Assembly (NCBI GenBank): GCA_947455165.1
Contig: CANGMP010000001.1
Span: 1-64,000 of the forward strand
From: Acidimicrobiaceae bacterium
GTDB taxonomy: Bacteria > Actinomycetota > Acidimicrobiia > Acidimicrobiales > RAAP-2
Reading direction: 5' to 3'
DNA: 64,000 nt
Shown piece after piece: positions 39,117 to 48,513 of the stretch; within the stretch, counting starts at the first letter, position 1, and every line of letters starts with the position of its first letter. Under the pieces are notes generated by a model. The model made no database searches. It worked only from the letters and a program-made list of their open reading frames with translations, and was not told the origin of the DNA. Both the position numbers and the translations under genes were made by a program.

Positions 39117-40031
39117 GTGGAAAGCCAACAGCGTCGTCGAACCAGTGGCGTCATACTCGCACTCACCACACTCGTCGCCGCAGCAACGTTGAGTGGTTGT
39201 GGAGCTCGTCAATCGATACCGCAGCAGAGCGGTTACGGCCTCCAGGGCGCACCGACACCGGCGCAGCAGCGAGCGACGTTGACTTCCTCGCACGCCTACC
39301 GAGCACTCATCGTGCAGTCCAGTCAGCATTTTGCGTCAGCGGCGACGGCGCTACGAGACGCTGTGCTCCGCAACGATCTCCCAGAGGCCCGGCGCCAATG
39401 GGCCATTGCGCAATATAACTTCGACCTCGTTCGCTCCCAGCTCACCGATCGGTCGACGACCGAACTCTCGATGGCAGGTCGACTCCAAGACCAGCCATTC
39501 TTCATTGGCCGAACTGGACTGCACGCCGTCGAAGCCGACCTCTTCGGCGCCTCCACCACCACGCTTCGTGCCGATGCCGAAACGCTGGTCACCTACGGGA
39601 CGGTCTTGGAGTTTGGACTACTTCGAGCCCAGCGCACGCCGTCCGCAATGTTGCTCACCACCGTTGAAAATCTTGGCTGGACCGTGACCAACGTTCTTGA
39701 CCACCCTCAAGAGCTCTACGCCAGGTGCAACCTGCTCGACGTAGCGGCGTCGATTGACTTAGCAACGTCGGTGCTCAACGCCTCGAAACCAATTGCCGAG
39801 CTGGTCTCGCCGCACGAGTTTGCCACGGCCACGAGGCGTCTCGCCGACCTCCAAGGCACGCTTCGGGCCGCTACCACCACGCAACACGACGGCGTCAACA
39901 GCACGCCGGATACTTCGGTCAGCGCGGCTCAGTGGCGCCTACTCGCAGTTCAGATCAACGCACTCATGACCCCGTTGTCGGCACTCAGCGGCGACCTCGA
40001 CGGCTACGGGACTGGAAGGACGTACGCGTGA
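39117..40031 (+). CDS. EfeO-like (imelysin/M75) iron-uptake lipoprotein, no cupredoxin domain
   Basis: Lipobox TLSGCGA; GLHAVEADLFG (HxxE motif of M75/EfeO); coupled to DyP peroxidase. Confidence 0.82.
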   Translation: MESQQRRRTSGVILALTTLVAAATLSGCGARQSIPQQSGYGLQGAPTPAQQRATLTSSHAYRALIVQSSQHFASAATALRDAVLRNDLPEARRQWAIAQYNFDLVRSQLTDRSTTELSMAGRLQDQPFFIGRTGLHAVEADLFGASTTTLRADAETLVTYGTVLEFGLLRAQRTPSAMLLTTVENLGWTVTNVLDHPQELYARCNLLDVAASIDLATSVLNASKPIAELVSPHEFATATRRLADLQGTLRAATTTQHDGVNSTPDTSVSAAQWRLLAVQINALMTPLSALSGDLDGYGTGRTYA

Positions 40032-41287
40032 CGAGCTACCCCCCACCCATGGACAGCCCTGCGGGCGACCTCTCACGGCGCGGACTTCTTCGTGGCGTCG
40101 GACTCTTGGCCGCCGGCGTCGCAGCCGGCTCTGTCATTACCCCACATGCCACGTCCTCGACACCGTCTGCCGACCCGCGGGGAACGGTGCCTTTCTTCGG
40201 CGTTAACCAAGCGGGTATCGCCACTCCCCCGCCCGACCATTTCATCCTGGCGGCCTTTGACGTCACCACGAGCGACGCCTCACTTCTTCGCTCGATGCTG
40301 AACGACTGGACCGATGCCGCGCACGCCATGTCCCTCGGACGCACCATCGGCGAAACCAATAATCCCTACCGACCACCAGTGGACTCTGGTGAAGCCGATG
40401 GACTCGGTCCGGCGAATCTCACGTTCACCATCGGCTACGGCCCATCACTCTTTGACGAACGGTTTGGTCTCGCCTCACAGCGCCCACTGTCACTGCAGGA
40501 GCTGCCTCCGTTTGTAGGCGACAACCTCAATCCACTCGAGAGCGACGGGGACGTCGTGATGCAGATCTGCAGTGACGACCCCCAGGTCAACTTTCACGCC
40601 GCGCACACCCTCGCCCGACTGGGCGAAGGTGTCGTGTCCGTGCGGTACATGCACATTGGCTTTGGCCGCACTTCGGCCGTCACGGCCGATCAAGAGACGA
40701 CGCGAAACCTGTTGGGCTTTAAAGACGGCACCAACAATTTGCAAGTCAACCGTGAGGCCAACTTCGACCACCACGTCTGGGTCGCGAACGATCAACCCTC
40801 CTGGATGGCGCACGGGAGCTACTTGGTCTCACGGAAGATCAGAGTCAATCTCGAACTGTGGTCGGCCAACTCTCTCGACACCCAAGAGGCCATCATTGGT
40901 CGAGCCAAGAAATCAGGGGCACCACTCAGCGGCACATTGGAACACGACACGCCGGACCTTAAGGCGCAGGATGCTCGCCGAAACTACGTCATTCCGTCCG
41001 ATGCGCATATACGGGTCGCCGCACCGAGCCAAAACGGCGGCCGCGTGATTCTGCGCCGAGGATTTGGCTTTGTCGACGGCATCGACCAAACCACGGGTCA
41101 GATTGCCTGCGGCCTTCACTTCGTCTGCTTCCAACGCGATCCCCAGGATCAGTTTGTCTCTATCCAGCAGAACCTGGCCGTGAACGACGCGCTGATGCGT
41201 TACATGTCACACGAGGCCAGCGTCGTAGTGGCCTGCCCCGGGGGACTTCACGTCGGTCAGCGATGGGGAAATCAACTCTTCGCGTGA
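40028..41287 (+). CDS. efeB: EfeB-like Dyp-type heme peroxidase, Tat substrate
   Basis: Tat motif SRRGLLRG, FGVNQAGIATPPPDH, GFKDGTNN (GxxDG); GTG 40028 overlaps efeO stop. Confidence 0.92.
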   Translation: MTSYPPPMDSPAGDLSRRGLLRGVGLLAAGVAAGSVITPHATSSTPSADPRGTVPFFGVNQAGIATPPPDHFILAAFDVTTSDASLLRSMLNDWTDAAHAMSLGRTIGETNNPYRPPVDSGEADGLGPANLTFTIGYGPSLFDERFGLASQRPLSLQELPPFVGDNLNPLESDGDVVMQICSDDPQVNFHAAHTLARLGEGVVSVRYMHIGFGRTSAVTADQETTRNLLGFKDGTNNLQVNREANFDHHVWVANDQPSWMAHGSYLVSRKIRVNLELWSANSLDTQEAIIGRAKKSGAPLSGTLEHDTPDLKAQDARRNYVIPSDAHIRVAAPSQNGGRVILRRGFGFVDGIDQTTGQIACGLHFVCFQRDPQDQFVSIQQNLAVNDALMRYMSHEASVVVACPGGLHVGQRWGNQLFA

Positions 41288-41343
41288 GTTACTGCGGTAG
41301 CAAAGGTTTTTTGCTACGTTAGAAAAAAACAAGGGGGGGCTTT

Positions 41344-43047
41344 GTGAAAATAGTGAAACATTTGTGTGCGGGGGCGTTCGCCCTCGCACTTCTCGCGGGA
41401 GGGTTCTCGGTGCTCGATGCGCCGAAGGCCAACGCGGGTAGCACCATCGGTCGGATTCTGACCGTTGGTACGTATAAGGGCATTGCGGGTGAGTACACCT
41501 CGATCCAGACCGCGGTAAATGCCGCTCAGCCGAACGACTGGATTCTGGTGGCGCCCGGCGACTATCGCGAAACGAATGACATGACGCACGTGCCGGCCGA
41601 CGCCGACCTCGAAAAGGGAAACTTCGGCTCCGTCTTAGTCACAAAGAAGAATCTGCACATTCGAGGTCTGGACCGCATCACGACCATCGTCGATGGCACC
41701 AGCTCGGGGGCGCCGTGCAACAACGTTCAGGGCAACCAGAACTTCGGCCCGCTCGACTCGAACAGCCGCAACATCGGTCGTAACGGCATTGTGGTGTACA
41801 AGGCCGACAACGTCGACATCTCCAACCTGACGACCTGCAACTTCCTCAGTGGTACCGGTGACACCGGTAACAACATTTGGTGGAACGGTGGTGCCGGAAC
41901 CGGCAAGAACGGCCTGACGGGCTATTCCGGTAGCTACCTGACGGCGACGAGCACCTACTACTCGGGTAACTCGACGTCCGCCACGTACGGCATCTTCTCG
42001 TCCGACGCCAATGGATCGGCCACCACCGTGTGGGATCACATCTACGCCTCGAACTTCAACGACTCGGGAATGTACGTCGGCGCCTGTCAGCAGAAGTGCT
42101 ACATCACCATCAACCACGCGTGGATGGAGAACAGCGCACTCGGCTACTCCGGCACGAACTCCGGCGGTGCGATTGTCATCAGGAACTCTCGCTTTGACAA
42201 CAACCAGGACGGACTAGACACCAATACTCAGATTGCCGGTGACCCGCCACCACCACAGAACGGGGCATGCCCAACGGGCGCTAAGCCATCGGTCAAGGGT
42301 GCGGCGACGTGCTGGGTCTTGACGAACAACATCTTCGACCACAACAACAATTCCCACGTCCCAAAGGCCGGCAACGCTGGCGTTGGTCCGCTCGGTACGG
42401 GTCTGACGATCTCGGGTGGTCGAAACGACACCATCATGAACAACACGTTCTCGGACAATGGCGCCTGGGGTCTGCTCATCGTGCCGTTCCCCGACAGCGA
42501 CACCCCACCGGTTGGCGTTACCTGCGCCAACTCGGGAGGTAACACGTTCCCGGGACTGGGCTGCGTCTACAACCCACAAGCCATTCACGTGCAGAACAAC
42601 AAGTTCTCCAACAACGGCTTCTACGGGAACGAGTCGAACGGCGACATTGGCGAAATCGTGCTGATGGCCGGCCAAACAATCAGCTGCTACAGCGGTAACA
42701 CCAACCTTGCCGGTGGCGCCGCTCACGCCTACCCAACCAACCTCCAGACGATCAAGCCCACGTGCAGTGGTGCCAAATCAACGGCGTCGGGTGTCTTGGC
42801 GGCCACCAGCCTCAGCAGCCCACTGCTGTCGCAGGTGCTGTGCGACACCGGCTTTGGTGGTTGCGACGGCGTCGGTACCTACCCGAAGAGCAACACGGTC
42901 ATTTTGGGCACTCTGCCCGCCCGTGGTGCAGCTACCGGAATTCCCGGGGAGAAGTACAACTCGATGCCCAACCCGTGCTTGGTCAACGGCGTTAGCGGCA
43001 CCGCGCTGCCCGACAACCGGTGGTGCAAGAAGGGCAAACTTAAGTAA
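41344..43047 (+). CDS. Secreted right-handed parallel beta-helix protein
   Basis: Signal peptide; YTSIQTAVNAAQPNDWILVAPGDYRET; repeated N-rich rungs (NNIFDHNNNS, MNNTFSDNGAWG, QNNKFSNNGFYGN). Confidence 0.88.
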   Translation: MKIVKHLCAGAFALALLAGGFSVLDAPKANAGSTIGRILTVGTYKGIAGEYTSIQTAVNAAQPNDWILVAPGDYRETNDMTHVPADADLEKGNFGSVLVTKKNLHIRGLDRITTIVDGTSSGAPCNNVQGNQNFGPLDSNSRNIGRNGIVVYKADNVDISNLTTCNFLSGTGDTGNNIWWNGGAGTGKNGLTGYSGSYLTATSTYYSGNSTSATYGIFSSDANGSATTVWDHIYASNFNDSGMYVGACQQKCYITINHAWMENSALGYSGTNSGGAIVIRNSRFDNNQDGLDTNTQIAGDPPPPQNGACPTGAKPSVKGAATCWVLTNNIFDHNNNSHVPKAGNAGVGPLGTGLTISGGRNDTIMNNTFSDNGAWGLLIVPFPDSDTPPVGVTCANSGGNTFPGLGCVYNPQAIHVQNNKFSNNGFYGNESNGDIGEIVLMAGQTISCYSGNTNLAGGAAHAYPTNLQTIKPTCSGAKSTASGVLAATSLSSPLLSQVLCDTGFGGCDGVGTYPKSNTVILGTLPARGAATGIPGEKYNSMPNPCLVNGVSGTALPDNRWCKKGKLK

Positions 43048-43057
43048 GCGCAGCATT

Positions 43058-43093
43058 CAAAAAACCCGGGCGCGTGAGCGCCCGGGTTTTTTG
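43058..43093. terminator. Strong Rho-independent terminator downstream of the beta-helix gene
   Basis: Perfect 16-bp stem CAAAAAACCCGGGCGC-gtga-GCGCCCGGGTTTTTTG. Confidence 0.95.
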
Positions 43094-43126
43094 TTGTCCT
43101 GACGCTCTCCCGAACAAAACGACGTC

Positions 43127-44248
43127 GTGGAGGGAACTAACTTCAGAGCGATGAATGCTCGAGCCGCTCGCACACAAGAAGCGCGAGCCACTCGACGATG
43201 GCCGCTCCGAATAGCCTTTGCCTTCACGCTCGGAGGCCTCGTAACCTCCGGTGTGAGTTTGGCGGGAGCTGGACACTTTTCTCTGGCGACGACCACCACC
43301 TCTGCCGACCACCACGTCGTGACAACTACGAGCTCCACCACCACGCCGGGCGAGCCGACCACGACAGCGGGCGGCACGCCATCGACCACGAAGCCACCCA
43401 CGACATCGACCGTCCCGAGGCCGATCACCAACCCGGCGTACTTCACTCCGCCGGCTCGAGGGTGCAATATGCAAACCGCCTCGTCGGTCGCGACGACGAC
43501 TACATCGACATCGACAACCGAACCAATGCCTTCGAGCACCATTCCCCCAGTGCTCCGCCCGCTGGTCGCCCAGGCTTCGAACCTGGGCCACTGCATCGTG
43601 CTCCAGGTTGGTGACTCGGTGGGTAATAACCTCGGGTACGGCCTCTCGGCGCAAGTTCAGGGCACGCCGGGACTTTCATTAGCCCTGCGAGGAAAGGCAT
43701 CCACGGGCCTCTCAAACTCCTGGTACTACAACTGGCCCAAGGAGTTAACGGCGTATCTACAACAGTTTCATCCCCACCTGGTCATCATCATGCTCGGGGC
43801 CAACGATGAGCAGAGCATGGTAGTTAACGGTCACGCCGAACAGTTCGGATCCGCGGCATGGAAGCGGGCCTACCTCGATCTCGTTATCAAGATGGACCAT
43901 CTCGCCACGAGCGCTGGGGCCCAAGTTCTCTGGGTGGGAATGCCGATCATGGGCCCATCGGGATACAGCGACGGCATGAAGATCCTGAACAACCTCTACG
44001 TCGAAGGGGCTCGCTCAGTTCCGGGGGTCACCTACGTGTCGACGTGGAGTCTCTTTGCGAATGGCGCCGGGGTCTACCGGCCCAATGGCTACGTCAATGG
44101 AAACTATGTCGGGCTTCGCCATCCGGACGGTATCCACTTCAGCAGCCCCGGACAAGCGGTGCTCGGGACGTTTGTCGCCCGTCAACTGGGATCTATCTAC
44201 CACGTACCGATCTTTCCCCACGCGCCGGCGATGATCACCGGCTGGTAG
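43127..44248 (+). CDS. SGNH hydrolase-type protein with N-terminal TM and Thr-rich linker
   Basis: TTTTSADHHVVTTTSSTTTPGEPTTTAGG linker; VLQVGDSVGNNLG, VIIMLGANDEQ, HPDGIHFSSPG. Confidence 0.87.
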   Translation: MEGTNFRAMNARAARTQEARATRRWPLRIAFAFTLGGLVTSGVSLAGAGHFSLATTTTSADHHVVTTTSSTTTPGEPTTTAGGTPSTTKPPTTSTVPRPITNPAYFTPPARGCNMQTASSVATTTTSTSTTEPMPSSTIPPVLRPLVAQASNLGHCIVLQVGDSVGNNLGYGLSAQVQGTPGLSLALRGKASTGLSNSWYYNWPKELTAYLQQFHPHLVIIMLGANDEQSMVVNGHAEQFGSAAWKRAYLDLVIKMDHLATSAGAQVLWVGMPIMGPSGYSDGMKILNNLYVEGARSVPGVTYVSTWSLFANGAGVYRPNGYVNGNYVGLRHPDGIHFSSPGQAVLGTFVARQLGSIYHVPIFPHAPAMITGW

Positions 44249-45436
44249 CTACTTCGAAACGAAGTAGCCCACGAGCAGGGTCGCATTCCACGACAACGCA
44301 ATACAGACAGCCGCCAGGAGAGCCACTGAGAGGCCGTCTCGGTCGAGCCGCTTGGAACGACGGACGGGGTTCTCTAACAGGTGATAGGAGAGCACGGCAC
44401 AGAGGAAGGCTCCGGCAATCTCGATGATGCGCCACCACCACCCAACTGGGGGTGCCACCATCTGCAGCGGTATCTGAATCCACGCGAAGTGAAAGAGATA
44501 GAACGAATACGAGACGTCGCCGACGTATCGCACCGGCGCAAACTCCAGCAGACGCGCCGGTCCGAACTTCGACCCATGACCGCCCGACCAGAGCATCACA
44601 GCCGTGGCCCCACACGGCCACCAGGCCAGCAGTCCCGGAAAGTTTGTGACGTGCTGAAGACGCCAGACGGCGAGGCCGAGGGCCACCATGCCAACAAGGG
44701 TAAGGAGCGATGCCAGCCAACGCGCTCGGGCCAAGACCAACGACGGCATGAGAGCGACGAGGGCGCCGAGCGCTAGCTCAAAGAATCGGGTCAGCGGCGA
44801 GTAGTAGGCCGACACGGTGTGCGTGCTGAGCCCGCTGTGCCAACTCCACCACGCCGAGGTGGCGATGGCAACAACGACCACGGCCCCCAGGAGCCACGTC
44901 CGGCCTCGTCGTGGAGCCAGCCAGGTGAGTGAAAAAACTAGAAATGGAAAGAGGACGTAGAACTGCTCCTCGACTGCCAACGACCAAAAATGGGTCACGA
45001 GCGAAGGGGCGATGCCGGGAATGAAGTAGTCACTGGACGTCTTGATCAGACGAAAATTGGCCCCGAAGAGCGATGACCAACGAACGTCACCGAGCAACGT
45101 GTCGGGAAAGTTGGCTCCGAGGAGCCACCAAGCGACCAGGACCGTGGCAACCATGGTCAACGTGGCGGCGGGCAGAATTCGTCGAACGCGTCGGGCGTAG
45201 AACACCCCGAGGTTGCGCCATACCTGGCGAGGTGGCTGGCGATGCAGAAGGCGCGTAATGACAAATCCACTAATCACAAAGAAGACGTCAACACCGATAA
45301 ATCCGCCACCCATTCCAGGGACCGATGCGTGTGCGAGCACGACCAGTACGACCGCGACGGCTCGGAGCCCTTGAATGTCAGAACGAAACGCTGGAGTAGC
45401 TAGCGGTTCGGATTCCGAAGATGCGAGGGAAGTCAC
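44249..45436 (-). CDS. Acyltransferase-3 family membrane protein, no fused SGNH domain
   Basis: AFRSDIQGLRAVAVVLVVLAHASVPGMGGGFIGVDVFFVISGFVIT, SLAVEEQFYVLFP. Confidence 0.95.
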   Translation of the reverse strand: MTSLASSESEPLATPAFRSDIQGLRAVAVVLVVLAHASVPGMGGGFIGVDVFFVISGFVITRLLHRQPPRQVWRNLGVFYARRVRRILPAATLTMVATVLVAWWLLGANFPDTLLGDVRWSSLFGANFRLIKTSSDYFIPGIAPSLVTHFWSLAVEEQFYVLFPFLVFSLTWLAPRRGRTWLLGAVVVVAIATSAWWSWHSGLSTHTVSAYYSPLTRFFELALGALVALMPSLVLARARWLASLLTLVGMVALGLAVWRLQHVTNFPGLLAWWPCGATAVMLWSGGHGSKFGPARLLEFAPVRYVGDVSYSFYLFHFAWIQIPLQMVAPPVGWWWRIIEIAGAFLCAVLSYHLLENPVRRSKRLDRDGLSVALLAAVCIALSWNATLLVGYFVSK

Positions 45437-45488
45437 TCAGTGAACGTAGTTGGCATCGCCACAGAATGCGGGTCAAACGGAGCAAAAG

Positions 45489-45561
45489 CTCCCAGAGCAG
45501 GACTCGAACCTGCAACCTAGCGGTTAACAGCCGCTTGCTCTGCCAATTGAGCTATCTGGGA
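45489..45561 (-). tRNA. tRNA-Asn (GTT)
   Basis: TCCCAGATAGCTCAATTGGCAGAGCAAGCGGCTGTTAACCGCTAGGTTGCAGGTTCGAGTCCTGCTCTGGGAG; G discriminator. Confidence 0.97.
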
Positions 45562-45614
45562 TTGCGATGGAGCGATTTAAGTGTATCAGCGCCGCCACTC
45601 AACCTCGAAGCCGA

Positions 45615-47447
45615 CTATTCACCTTCGTTCTCGAGTGAGGACAGCCAGAAACGAAGGTCCTCTTCAACGTCGATCTGACTCGGCGTACCGAGAAGTTCGA
45701 GGCGCTGACGGACGTCTCGAATCACCGACAGGCCTGATTCGGCAGTGATGGAGCCATCTCGGATGTGGCGATTTATGTCGTGTAGCGCCTCTTGCGCAGC
45801 AGCCCGCAGAAGTTGCGCAACAAGTTCATCAATGGCACTCTCTTCGGCGCTTGGCGTGAGTGTCGACACGGTGTGATCTTCGACCGAAAGCATGGAGAGC
45901 AGCATCACTGGCCACTCTTCACCACGCCGCTCCAAATCGGCCAAGACGTTCACCATAAGTTCGCCTGAATCCAAGGCCTCAAAAGCCGTGCGCTGGACGG
46001 TGTCTAAGAACATGGCCGGGACGAGTCGACCACCGATGAGGTCGGGGTCACGCAAGAGTCGTCGCAATGCTTCGACACCCGGGCGATATGCCATGAAGTC
46101 GGGAGCGCGGGTAGGCATCGAGGGAGTAGGGGCATCCTCGCGCACCGGCCCGCCGCGGCGGGCCGCAACAACCTTGGGGCGAAGTACGTCGATTTCGACG
46201 CGGCACTTGTCAGCCACCTCTTGGAGGTACTGATCACGCACTAAGTCACTGGGGTGCTCTGCAATGACCACAACGGCCGCTTGGGCCACCCTCGCCCGAC
46301 TTTCCGGCGTGGCAAAGTTCCCTGCTTCGAGCACGCGCCGCAGTCGAAACTGCAAGAAGGGCTCAGCGCTAGCCAGAGCCTGGCGGAGCGCTTCGGGGTC
46401 CTTCATCGCCAGTTCCGCTGGGTCCATGCCCTTGGGGAAACTGGCCACCGCAACTTCGGCGTCGAACTGCTGCTCCCACTGATACACCGAGGCAGCGGCA
46501 TTTTGCCCGGCGTTATCTCCGTCGTACGCGAGGACGATGCGACTGGCGAAGTTTCGCATGGTGCGAAAGTGCTCTTCACTGAGCGCCGTGCCACACGTAG
46601 CAACGGCCCTTGGAATACCGGCTCGGAAGAATGCAATGACGTCGGTGTAACCCTCGCAGACCACAATTTCGCCACTCTTCACGACGTCGGCCTTGGCCCA
46701 GTTCAGGGCGTACAGGGTTCGGCGCTTCGAGTAAATGGGCGTCTCGGGTGAGTTCTTGTACTTCGCTTCCTCTCGGGCCGGCTGATCTGGAGCCGGCGGC
46801 AAGATTCGACCACCGACGGCAATGGCGTGTCCGCTGGGATCAAAAATAGGAAAGATGATTCGTGCGCGGAGGGCGTCTTGCTTGCGACCCCGCTTGTTGA
46901 CGAAACCAAGTCCCGTGCCTTCGAGCTCTTTGGGACTTACGTTGAGCGCTTGGCTCAATGCATCCCAGTCGTCGGGCGCCCAGCCCAATTTGAACTGGCG
47001 AACCGTTTCGCCGTCGTAGCCGCGCGAACGTAAGTAGTTACGAGCGGCTCCAGCGTCGGGTGATTCGAGAAGCTGCTGGTGATACCACGTAACGGCCCGT
47101 TCCATCACGTCGAGGAACTGTTTGCGCTGCTGACGAGCGGCACCGGAATGTTCGTCGTGCTGCAGCTCGACGCCAGCACGTCCGGCCAGATACTCAACGG
47201 CCTCCATGAAGTCGAGGTGTTGGGTTTCGCGAACGAAGGTGATCGCATCTCCCTTGGCGTGACAGCCAAAGCAGTAGTAAATACCGTCGACGGCATTTAC
47301 CGAAAAGGATGGTGAACGCTCGGTGTGAAACGGGCACAAGCCGCTCCAACGGGTTCCGGCACGCTTCAGCGCGGTGCGCTCGGAGATGATCGCGACAATG
47401 TCGGTCGCCGCCCGAACCCGCTCAATCTCCCCGTCTGCCAATGCCAC
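45615..47447 (-). CDS. dnaG: DNA primase
   Basis: Zinc motif CPFHTERSPSFSVNAVDGIYYCFGC; EGYTDVIAFF; GTG 47447. Confidence 0.97.
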   Translation of the reverse strand: MALADGEIERVRAATDIVAIISERTALKRAGTRWSGLCPFHTERSPSFSVNAVDGIYYCFGCHAKGDAITFVRETQHLDFMEAVEYLAGRAGVELQHDEHSGAARQQRKQFLDVMERAVTWYHQQLLESPDAGAARNYLRSRGYDGETVRQFKLGWAPDDWDALSQALNVSPKELEGTGLGFVNKRGRKQDALRARIIFPIFDPSGHAIAVGGRILPPAPDQPAREEAKYKNSPETPIYSKRRTLYALNWAKADVVKSGEIVVCEGYTDVIAFFRAGIPRAVATCGTALSEEHFRTMRNFASRIVLAYDGDNAGQNAAASVYQWEQQFDAEVAVASFPKGMDPAELAMKDPEALRQALASAEPFLQFRLRRVLEAGNFATPESRARVAQAAVVVIAEHPSDLVRDQYLQEVADKCRVEIDVLRPKVVAARRGGPVREDAPTPSMPTRAPDFMAYRPGVEALRRLLRDPDLIGGRLVPAMFLDTVQRTAFEALDSGELMVNVLADLERRGEEWPVMLLSMLSVEDHTVSTLTPSAEESAIDELVAQLLRAAAQEALHDINRHIRDGSITAESGLSVIRDVRQRLELLGTPSQIDVEEDLRFWLSSLENEGE

Positions 47448-47517
47448 GCCTGCAGGGTAGTGCCCGCCAGCGACGCCGGGTTAGAAATCCTAGAAACTGT
47501 CGTAGAATTGAAGAACT

Positions 47518-48513
47518 ATGACCCAATTCGCTATTCAGGCACGCGACATCGTCCGGACATTCCGCGACGGTGGCGTCAAGGCCCTCGATGGCGTCTCACT
47601 CAACGTTCCGACCGGTGAAGTTTTTGGACTTCTCGGGCCGAATGGTTCGGGCAAGACGACCATGGTTCGCATCCTCTCAACGATCTTGGCCCCCGACTCG
47701 GGTAGCGCCACCGTGGACGGCAAGGACGTTGTTACCCAGGCCGACGCCGTTCGCCGTTCCATTGGTCTCGCCGGACAATACGCCACGGTCGACGAAAACT
47801 TGACTGGCTTCGAAAACCTGCGCATGGTCGGTCGCCTCAATCACCTGACCAAGCCAGTCGCCAGCGAGCGAGCCCACGAACTGCTCGCACAGTTTGGCCT
47901 CTCCGACGCCGGTGCTCGCCCAGCCAAGACCTACTCCGGCGGTATGCGCCGTCGTCTGGACCTTGCCGCGGCACTCGTCGCGAAGCCCCCCGTGCTTTTC
48001 CTGGATGAACCCACTACGGGCCTTGACCCCCAGAGTCGCCAAGACCTCTGGGTCATCATCGAAGACTTAGTGTCGACGGGCGTGACCGTGCTGCTCACCA
48101 CTCAGTACCTCGAAGAGGCTGACCGTCTGGCCAAGCAACTCGTCGTACTCGACCAGGGTCGCATCATCGCCGAAGGCACACCCGCGAGCCTCAAGGCGCA
48201 GCTGGGAACCACGGTGGTTGCCGTGACGTTCACCAGCTCTGCCGAAGCCAACCAGCACGTCGGGCTCATTCGTGACCTGACCACAAACGAGCCAAATATC
48301 GATGGGTCGATTGTTGAGCTCACGGTGAACTCGGGTCCGGCCGTGGCCGCTGAGGTGATCCGCCGCCTCGACACTGCCGGTGTCACGGTCGCTGGACTCG
48401 CGCTGCGCGAACCAAGCCTCGACGATGTCTTCTTGAACCTCACCGGCCACAAGGCCGAAGTCGCCGCCGAACCAGTGGCCGACGCTCCCGCTAAGCGAAA
48501 GGGTCGCTCATGA
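47518..48513 (+). CDS. DrrA-type ABC transporter ATP-binding protein
   Basis: LLGPNGSGKTTMVRIL, YSGGMRRRLDLAAALV, LFLDEPTTGLDP. Confidence 0.95.
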   Translation: MTQFAIQARDIVRTFRDGGVKALDGVSLNVPTGEVFGLLGPNGSGKTTMVRILSTILAPDSGSATVDGKDVVTQADAVRRSIGLAGQYATVDENLTGFENLRMVGRLNHLTKPVASERAHELLAQFGLSDAGARPAKTYSGGMRRRLDLAAALVAKPPVLFLDEPTTGLDPQSRQDLWVIIEDLVSTGVTVLLTTQYLEEADRLAKQLVVLDQGRIIAEGTPASLKAQLGTTVVAVTFTSSAEANQHVGLIRDLTTNEPNIDGSIVELTVNSGPAVAAEVIRRLDTAGVTVAGLALREPSLDDVFLNLTGHKAEVAAEPVADAPAKRKGRS

